Part shown: positions 48,521 to 54,134 of the stretch, in pieces
How positions within the stretch are numbered: position 1 is the stretch's first letter
Layout of the letters: the number at the start of each line of letters is the position of its first letter
DNA from: Psychrobacter sp.
GTDB taxonomy: Bacteria > Pseudomonadota > Gammaproteobacteria > Pseudomonadales > Moraxellaceae
Assembly (NCBI GenBank): GCA_018260445.1
Contig: JAGLBE010000018.1
Location: 1-54,134, forward strand
DNA: 54,134 nt
Direction: 5' to 3'
Position numbers and translations under genes: made by a program
Notes under the pieces: generated by a model
The model's database searches: none
The model's input: only the letters and a program-made list of their open reading frames with translations
What the model was told of the DNA's origin: nothing

Positions 48521-49711
48521 ATGCCAAATACCCCTATGCGGTTACTGTCAATCGCCATGTTAAGCGCTATGTTTGTTGGCTGCGGTGGTGGCGGTAGTGG
48601 TGGGACACCAGCGCCTGCTCCAGCACCAGCGCCCGCTCCAGCACCAGCGCCTGCTCCAGCACCAGCGCCTGCACCAGCGCCTGCACCTGCTCCAGCGCCT
48701 GCTCCGGCTCCAGCGCCTGCTCCGGCACCAGCGCCTGCTCCGGCACCAGCGCCTGCACCTGCTCCAGCGCCCCCTGTAGACATAAATGCGAGTCAATTGG
48801 CATTCAATACACTCAATTCGCGTCGAACCCTATGCGGTTTTGGCGCATTGCAGTTAAACCAGCCTTTGGCCAATTCGGCTACCAATCATGGTAATTATTT
48901 ATTATATGCATCTTCAAATAGCAATAGCGCTTCTGCAGGCCATACAGAAGCTTTGCAGCCTTATAACCCCTATTTTAGTGGCATAGGATTGGGGCAGCGT
49001 TTTAATACAACTGCAAGCACCATTGGCAATAACGCGATACCAGTCTTTTATGACTATCAGAGTGCAACAGAGAGTCTTTCCTCTCAAGTGTACAATGATG
49101 CTTATCTCAAGACTTATAATGACGCTGCTATTGCTCAGGACGCTGTTAATGGATTGCTCTCTGCGCCCTATCACTTAGTCGATCTTGTCAATCCTGATTT
49201 TAATGAAGTGGGTATCTTTTATGGCCGCGGTAAGGTGGGACAAACCTTATCTCAACAAAGTATCCTAGAAATGGTGCTAGGTAGACCTCGCTCTGATGCT
49301 TTTGTGACGCGAAATACTGTATTGAACTATCCTTGTGAGCGCACTTTAGATACTGCCTATGAGCTTAATAATGAGTATCCTAATCCGTTTTGGGATGCTG
49401 CAACAAACACGGCCACTAGAGATTTAAAGACTGCTCCAATCGGTCAGCCTATTTATATTCTGGGCGATGACAGTATTAGTGTGACTGATTATGGGGTAGC
49501 AGATGCCGCAGGCAATAATATTAGCTTAAAAATCTTAACGTCGGATAATGATCCACATTACAAGCTTGCAAACAATCAGGTAATTTTAATCCCATTATCC
49601 GCGATGATGCCCGATCAGTGGTATAGAGTTACTTATAACGTGTCTGTAGCTGGAGGTGCTAAGCAAAGCAAGGAATTTACCTTTAAAACCAAAGCCGCCC
49701 CTTCTAGTTAG
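48521..49711 (+). CDS. CAP-domain (SCP-like) lipoprotein with Pro-Ala tract
   Basis: A lipoprotein signal ends at C21 (MLSAMFVGC), followed by a Gly linker and 27 consecutive Pro-Ala pairs at residues 30-83, likely a rigid spacer across the periplasm or wall. Next is a region resembling the CAP/SCP fold (AFNTLNSRRTLCGFGALQLNQPLANSATNHGNYLLY, GHTEALQPY). A C-terminal Ig-like strand-rich part follows (TVTDYGVADAAGNNI, PDQWYRVTYNVSV). ATG 48521 has AAGGAAG upstream. The role is unknown. The repeated DNA can slip and change tract length between strains. Confidence 0.72.
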   Translation: MPNTPMRLLSIAMLSAMFVGCGGGGSGGTPAPAPAPAPAPAPAPAPAPAPAPAPAPAPAPAPAPAPAPAPAPAPAPAPAPAPAPPVDINASQLAFNTLNSRRTLCGFGALQLNQPLANSATNHGNYLLYASSNSNSASAGHTEALQPYNPYFSGIGLGQRFNTTASTIGNNAIPVFYDYQSATESLSSQVYNDAYLKTYNDAAIAQDAVNGLLSAPYHLVDLVNPDFNEVGIFYGRGKVGQTLSQQSILEMVLGRPRSDAFVTRNTVLNYPCERTLDTAYELNNEYPNPFWDAATNTATRDLKTAPIGQPIYILGDDSISVTDYGVADAAGNNISLKILTSDNDPHYKLANNQVILIPLSAMMPDQWYRVTYNVSVAGGAKQSKEFTFKTKAAPSS

Positions 49712-49742
49712 CAGCCTCTTTTCTCACACAGGTTCTAAGCTT

Positions 49743-49779
49743 AAAAAAAGACCTTTTTTATTGGATGAGGTCTTTTTTT
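49743..49779. terminator. Bidirectional terminator between convergent genes
   Basis: AAAAAAAGACCT pairs with AGGTCTTTTTTT around a 13-base loop; it serves the lipoprotein gene and the leftward kinase gene. Confidence 0.88.
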
Positions 49780-49824
49780 CGCGGTAAGATTGTCGATTAA
49801 AATCACTAAGCAACTCGTTAATCT

Positions 49825-52728
49825 TCAGTACAGCATAAACCGCTCTAATATAGAGGTGAGTTTATCTTTCTTAATAGGTTTGGATAAAAACCCATTCATG
49901 CCGGCAGCTAAGCACTCTTCGCGGTCGGCATCGGTATCATTGGCGGTTAGAGCAATAATTGGGATGGTGTTTTTAGCGGCTCTAAGTAGCTTGGTGGTTT
50001 CAAATCCGTTTAATATAGGCATGCGGCAGTCCATTAAGATAAGCCCAATATCATCGCCCTGTTCTTTTAATATGGCTAATACCTGTTCACCATTGTCCGC
50101 AGTCACACTACGATACCCAAGCTGTAGCAGCACTTTACAAGCAACTTTTTGGTTAATCGCATTGTCTTCTGCCACCAAAATAAGTGAGCCTTTTTCAGTG
50201 GCCAGTTGTTCAGCTTTTGATTTAGGGTCTATGGCTTTTGAAGACTTATCCGTATCAGTTGGTACTCTATCGTGTATCAATAGCAGTGATGCATTTAAGT
50301 TGCTCGTGCTATCCTCTAAATCCCTATCCCCTGGTGCGTCTTCGGCGTAACTGCTGCCTTGGATAGCCGGGTGGGTTTTATCAGCCGGTTGATGTAAGTC
50401 TGTCATAAAAGCATTAAATAATTTTTGGGTCTTGGAGGTATAGCGGCGCTCGTTATCACTCCATTCGTCATTAATATTTGATAACTTAATCAGTTGTTTG
50501 ATTAAATGATTGACCATCAAAGGTTTGGTAAGAAAAGCATTATAAGGCTCGGCTCTATTTGGACTAATGCCATTTTCAGGCTGCATACTTAAAAGAATTT
50601 TTGGGGCTGACGCAAGCTTTGGTAGGGTTAGAACCGGGGCTAGGTCGTAGCTATCGTATAGTTCCTCCTCGACCAATAATATGGTAGTAAAATTATCGAG
50701 GTTTAACTTGGCAATTTTGGTAAGGTTTTTGTCATGCACCCCTGTGTAGACCAAGCAAGCGAAGCCTAGATAATCGGCTAAAACGTTTAGGGCGTCAGTA
50801 GACAGCTGTTGACTGGTAAACGCAATAAGGCAGATGCCGGTTAAGTCGGCGTTAAACTGATACACAGGTTGATAGGTCATGTGTTTTAAAGGCAGGTATA
50901 AACTAAATTCACTGCCCTCGCCAATCACACTGGTCACATGAATAAATCCGCCTAGCATTTGGGCAAAATTGTTGGATATGGCCAAACCTAAACCAGTACC
51001 GCCAAATTGACGACTTATCGACTCATTGGCTTGACTAAAATGGGTAAACAGCTTGGTTTTATCTTCTGCACTAATCCCGATGCCCGTATCTTTGACGGTC
51101 AGACACAACCAATCATCCTGAATTTTTTGCTCAGACATATGGTTGGTTTCATTGGCAAGTTGGCGTAGGGTGTCGCTATTTCTATCCAGCTTGCTGACCA
51201 ATAGCGCCACATAACCCGTATGGGTAAATTTAATAGCATTGCCCAGCAAGTTCATTAAAGCTTGGCGGATACGCCCTGAATCGGTGTCGATATAGCGAGG
51301 ACATTGCGGGGCAAAGTAAACCAAAAGCTCGATATGATGGTTACGGGCATTACTAGACATCAGGTCGGCTACTTGATAACACAGGGTTAAGATATCGGTG
51401 CGTTCAATCACGACTTGTAGCTTGCCGGCGTCCATTTTTGCCACATCCAACATGTCATTTAGCATGGTCAACATGGTTTGCCCCGTCTGCTCGAGGGTGG
51501 TATAGGTTTCTAATTGGTCGGCACTAAAGTTATCGGTATCCATCAAATCAATTAAGCCAATCATGCCACTAAGCGGGGTACGCAGTTCGTGCCCCAGTAC
51601 CGACCATAGCATATCAAACTCAACCAGACGATCCGCTTGTTGTTGTAGCTTAATATGGATATCTTTTAGTTCGGTGGTCAGCCTATCGACGTTGGTGAGT
51701 TGGGCACAGAACCCTTGGATTTGACCTTGTTTTCCTGTCCATGGGAATAGGTGTAATAAGTAGTCGGTATTATTTTGTAAGCTTGCCACATTTAGGGTGC
51801 GTGATACGCGTAGCTCACTTAAGTTGGTTAAAACTTGTTGCGTGGTCTTATCCTTCCCCATTAAAAAATCGGTGACATGATAGGATACCTCGTCTTGAAA
51901 AACCGCCATAAACACTTGTTCGAAACGCTGATTAAAATAGGTTATGCTACCCTTGCGATTTATCATCAGCATGGGTAGTGGCGAATAATCCGTGATCCGG
52001 TTCAAGCGTTTTTTTAGGGTTTGATTGCGGCGAAACAGGTGGTGCAGTTGTTGATTGATGCGGTTTAAGCTATTGGCCTGACGTTGAAAATCTTGATTTG
52101 ACGCCAGTGCTTTATGATGAAGCGGCTTATAAGGTTCATTCAAACGTGTAGGAAAGGCGTTGGTATAGTCAATAAGGTATTGCCATGCTAATCGGTGCAC
52201 CAGGTTTAAATAAAACCCCCAAATCATCAATATCAGCGCAGTGAGTATGGGTAGCCAATAAGAGGGATGCGTCCAATCAATAGGCATAGGCGGGTGAATG
52301 ATTTGCACATAAAGCTGGTAGTTGTCCGGCAAAACCGCCCACCCTAATAACTCTTTTTGATCTGTGTTATAGGCCTTAGTAACCCCTTCGGGGTAGCTCC
52401 AAAAAGGCAGCGTAAAAAAGCTGCTTTCTAGCTGATCCTCACGCCGATGTGTATGGATGAAAGGTTGACCTGAGGGGGTAATCACCATCAGCCGATAACT
52501 GACGTTTTCAAGGTTGCGATGGGTGGTCATGATCTCTTTTAGATTTAGGTTGCCATGGCCAATATGCTCACTCACATTATGATAAATGCTATTAAACCCG
52601 TTTTCGCTCTCTTTAATACGCTGTGCATTAAGGTTGATAAAAATGATTAAATAGCTCAAAGCCGTTACTATCGATAGACTGAAAATTAAAAAATGCAAGA
52701 GAGAGTATTTAGGGGGTTGTTTTGTCAT
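49825..52728 (-). CDS. Hybrid sensor histidine kinase/response regulator
   Basis: This 967-residue inner-membrane kinase has TM helices at about 11-32 and 156-177 framing a 120-residue periplasmic sensor. A PAS-like segment (TDYSPLPMLMINRKGSITYFN) follows, then HisKA with H380 in LGHELRTPLSGM. The ATP-binding part has NLLGNAIKFTH, DTGIGIS and GGTGLGL. A degenerate receiver comes next at about 630-760, then a true receiver with phospho-acceptor D900 in LILMDCRMPILNGFE and K in FLSKPIKK. There is no HPt, so a separate HPt protein would be needed for a relay. It resembles the BarA/GacS architecture. No ribosome site is obvious. It stands alone beside fmt. Confidence 0.9.
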   Translation of the reverse strand: MTKQPPKYSLLHFLIFSLSIVTALSYLIIFINLNAQRIKESENGFNSIYHNVSEHIGHGNLNLKEIMTTHRNLENVSYRLMVITPSGQPFIHTHRREDQLESSFFTLPFWSYPEGVTKAYNTDQKELLGWAVLPDNYQLYVQIIHPPMPIDWTHPSYWLPILTALILMIWGFYLNLVHRLAWQYLIDYTNAFPTRLNEPYKPLHHKALASNQDFQRQANSLNRINQQLHHLFRRNQTLKKRLNRITDYSPLPMLMINRKGSITYFNQRFEQVFMAVFQDEVSYHVTDFLMGKDKTTQQVLTNLSELRVSRTLNVASLQNNTDYLLHLFPWTGKQGQIQGFCAQLTNVDRLTTELKDIHIKLQQQADRLVEFDMLWSVLGHELRTPLSGMIGLIDLMDTDNFSADQLETYTTLEQTGQTMLTMLNDMLDVAKMDAGKLQVVIERTDILTLCYQVADLMSSNARNHHIELLVYFAPQCPRYIDTDSGRIRQALMNLLGNAIKFTHTGYVALLVSKLDRNSDTLRQLANETNHMSEQKIQDDWLCLTVKDTGIGISAEDKTKLFTHFSQANESISRQFGGTGLGLAISNNFAQMLGGFIHVTSVIGEGSEFSLYLPLKHMTYQPVYQFNADLTGICLIAFTSQQLSTDALNVLADYLGFACLVYTGVHDKNLTKIAKLNLDNFTTILLVEEELYDSYDLAPVLTLPKLASAPKILLSMQPENGISPNRAEPYNAFLTKPLMVNHLIKQLIKLSNINDEWSDNERRYTSKTQKLFNAFMTDLHQPADKTHPAIQGSSYAEDAPGDRDLEDSTSNLNASLLLIHDRVPTDTDKSSKAIDPKSKAEQLATEKGSLILVAEDNAINQKVACKVLLQLGYRSVTADNGEQVLAILKEQGDDIGLILMDCRMPILNGFETTKLLRAAKNTIPIIALTANDTDADREECLAAGMNGFLSKPIKKDKLTSILERFMLY

Positions 52729-53176
52729 GAATAAATAGTCACATTAGCGAATGGCATCAAAAAAGTGAATCCATTTTCAGTATACCATTCTAGCATTGTC
52801 TGTGTATAAAGGATGCAGCCGTTCACTGTGTCGTTAGCACAGCTGATTTGGCTGACATGCTTGACCGCCAGATGACCACTGGCGTCAATTTTTATGTTGG
52901 GTTTGCACGTTTTGTGGTAGCCTGCTATGAATCGTTATTCATCTTGCGTCATCTCTTAAATCTTGCCTCAATCAATTGGCGACCCAGATAAACCTTGTTG
53001 GCTTGCCGCCCCGTCTAGCGGATGCTAAAATCGCCCGAGCCGTGTTACAAACCTAGCTTGGCACGTCCATTAGTGCCAGTTTGCGCCTAGTCTAGAACCA
53101 TTTTAGCTATCAGCTGTGCTAATTTGCGCCTATCCAACCCGCCCTAATCAGCCTGATAACATAATTGATAACCTCT
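52729..53176. other. Intergenic region between kinase and fmt
   Basis: This 448-bp gap separates divergent genes. It holds a hairpin at 52862-52887 (TGAC-GCCAG with CTGGC-GTCA, one bulged C), followed by a short T run on the plus strand. No gene was found, and no peptide deformylase gene as is often seen before fmt. Confidence 0.45.
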
Positions 53177-54134
53177 ATGATAAAAAACCAGACATTAGCG
53201 TCCGTTGCAAAAAAAAGACTACTCTTTGCCGGTACTCCTGAATTTGCCGCCACCAGCTTACAAGCGCTTATCGAGCAGCAAGAGACGCTGGATATTGAGA
53301 TAGTCGCTGTGTACACTCAGCCAGACCGTAAAGCGGGACGGGGGCAAAAACTGACTGCCTCACCCGTCAAACAACTGGCCCAGCAGTATAATATCCCTTT
53401 CGAGCAGCCGCATACCTTCAAAAAATCGACGCCTACAGGTCTGGTTTCACGTGAAACTTTAGCCAATTATAAGCCTGATGTCATGATTGTGGCAGCCTAC
53501 GGTCTCATTTTACCTATTGGTGTGTTACAAACCCCGACCCAAGGTTGCTTAAATATTCATGCCTCTTTATTACCTCGTTGGCGTGGGGCAGCGCCGATTC
53601 ATCGGGCCCTTTTGGCAGGTGATAAGCAGACAGGTATTACCATTATGCAGATGGATAAGGGTCTAGATACTGGCGATATGTTGTATAAGGTGGCATACGA
53701 TATTGCTGCAGATGAAACCACTGCAAGTTTGCATGACAAAATGGCACAATTGGGTGCTGAGGCTATTGTAACGGTATTAAAAGATTTGCCACACTATCAA
53801 GCACAGGCTCAACAGCAGGATGATAGCTTAGCCAATTATGCCGAAAAGTTAAGCAAGTCTGAAGGTCAAATTGACTGGAATCAATCAGCACTTCATATCG
53901 AACGTCAAATACGCGGCATGTACCCTTATCCTGGTGCATATACTTTTTTGATAGATTCAAAAGGTAAAGAGCAGCCCAAACGAGTAAAAGTGCTGAGTGC
54001 ATTGCCAGTAAATCCTTCGCAAACCACAGCTATGGTGCCAGGTACTGTAATTAGTGTGGGTAAAAATGCAATACTGGTTGCCTGTGGTAAAGCAGAGGCT
54101 GATACTAAAGCAGAAGGCAGCACATTACGTTTAA
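53177..54134 (+). CDS. fmt: Methionyl-tRNA formyltransferase (partial at window edge)
   Basis: This enzyme formylates initiator methionyl-tRNA. 319 codons are present and the frame runs off the window. The N-terminal KRLLFAGTPEFAATSL, DRKAGRGQKLTASPVK, the formyl-binding NIHASLLPRWRGAAPIHRALLAGD and MDKGLDTGDML are all typical, as is the linker to the C-terminal domain (ANYAEKLSKSEGQIDW). ATG 53177 is used; the ribosome site is weak. A parS core lies in codons for VSRET. About 10-15 residues are missing at the end. Confidence 0.93.
   Translation, partial: MIKNQTLASVAKKRLLFAGTPEFAATSLQALIEQQETLDIEIVAVYTQPDRKAGRGQKLTASPVKQLAQQYNIPFEQPHTFKKSTPTGLVSRETLANYKPDVMIVAAYGLILPIGVLQTPTQGCLNIHASLLPRWRGAAPIHRALLAGDKQTGITIMQMDKGLDTGDMLYKVAYDIAADETTASLHDKMAQLGAEAIVTVLKDLPHYQAQAQQQDDSLANYAEKLSKSEGQIDWNQSALHIERQIRGMYPYPGAYTFLIDSKGKEQPKRVKVLSALPVNPSQTTAMVPGTVISVGKNAILVACGKAEADTKAEGSTLRL
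53444..53457. promoter_or_regulatory. parS site inside fmt
   Basis: GTTTCACGTGAAAC is the full palindromic parS core; it encodes VSRET within fmt. It is the rightmost of eight sites, about 14 kb from oriC. Confidence 0.82.

Noticed and set aside
48505-48803. Several long frames on the minus strand and in other frames across the Pro-Ala region
   Set aside because: The repeat has no stop codons in any frame, so open frames of simple repeats (Gly-Ala, Gln-Ala) appear automatically; the plus frame has the ribosome site, lipobox and homology.

Overview
The window is chromosomal DNA from a gammaproteobacterium of the family Moraxellaceae, most likely a Moraxella (osloensis-like) or Psychrobacter-type organism. 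This rests on the origin gene order (gyrB-recF-dnaN-dnaA facing left, rpmH-rnpA-yidD-yidC-mnmE facing right), a Pseudomonas-type lipase with its foldase, an OmpW-family porin, and moderate GC with AT-rich accessory patches. No rRNA, tRNA or CRISPR array was seen. The replication origin lies at about 39.4-39.7 kb, between dnaA and rpmH.

Left part (1-13.5 kb). An MFS transporter and a valine-pyruvate aminotransferase are followed by a small secreted Cys protein, then a GDSL esterase with an ABC exporter pair (tesA-ybbA-ybbP type). Next comes an AT-rich accessory island (8.5-10.3 kb). It holds two convergent, overlapping genes: an unnamed protein whose first codons are split by a one-base poly-A frameshift, and a DUF488 protein. 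The island ends at a structured repeat, a broken Doc toxin gene and a RhuM-Fic fusion. A second copy of the structured repeat sits at the very start of the window. The two copies share core sequence, but their stem arms differ and are each self-complementary. A D-2-hydroxyacid dehydrogenase and a small hypothetical gene close this part.

Middle (13.5-31.5 kb). Exported lipase and its membrane-anchored foldase, OmpW, an RND efflux adaptor and pump without an outer-membrane channel gene, comM, two paralogous small beta-barrel proteins, and grpE/dnaK with a plausible heat-shock promoter. Most units end in clear intrinsic terminators.

Origin region (31.5-54 kb). gyrB, recF, dnaN and dnaA read away from the origin on the minus strand; rpmH, rnpA, yidD, yidC, mnmE, nrdR, ribD and ribE read away on the plus strand. 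Eight parS-like palindromes are scattered from 31.7 to 53.5 kb: four inside coding sequence (two in recF, one each in ribE and fmt), one beside the gyrB terminator, and three packed into the ribD-ribE gap. That 0.5-kb gap also carries three perfect DnaA boxes, so it resembles a second replication or segregation control site about 7 kb from oriC. The window ends with a CAP-domain lipoprotein with a long Pro-Ala tract, a hybrid sensor kinase, and fmt, which is cut by the window edge.

The observations I rate highest are the structured repeat with compensatory stems, the DnaA-box/parS cluster between ribD and ribE, the parS set as a whole, and the two-gene AT-rich island with its frameshifted start.
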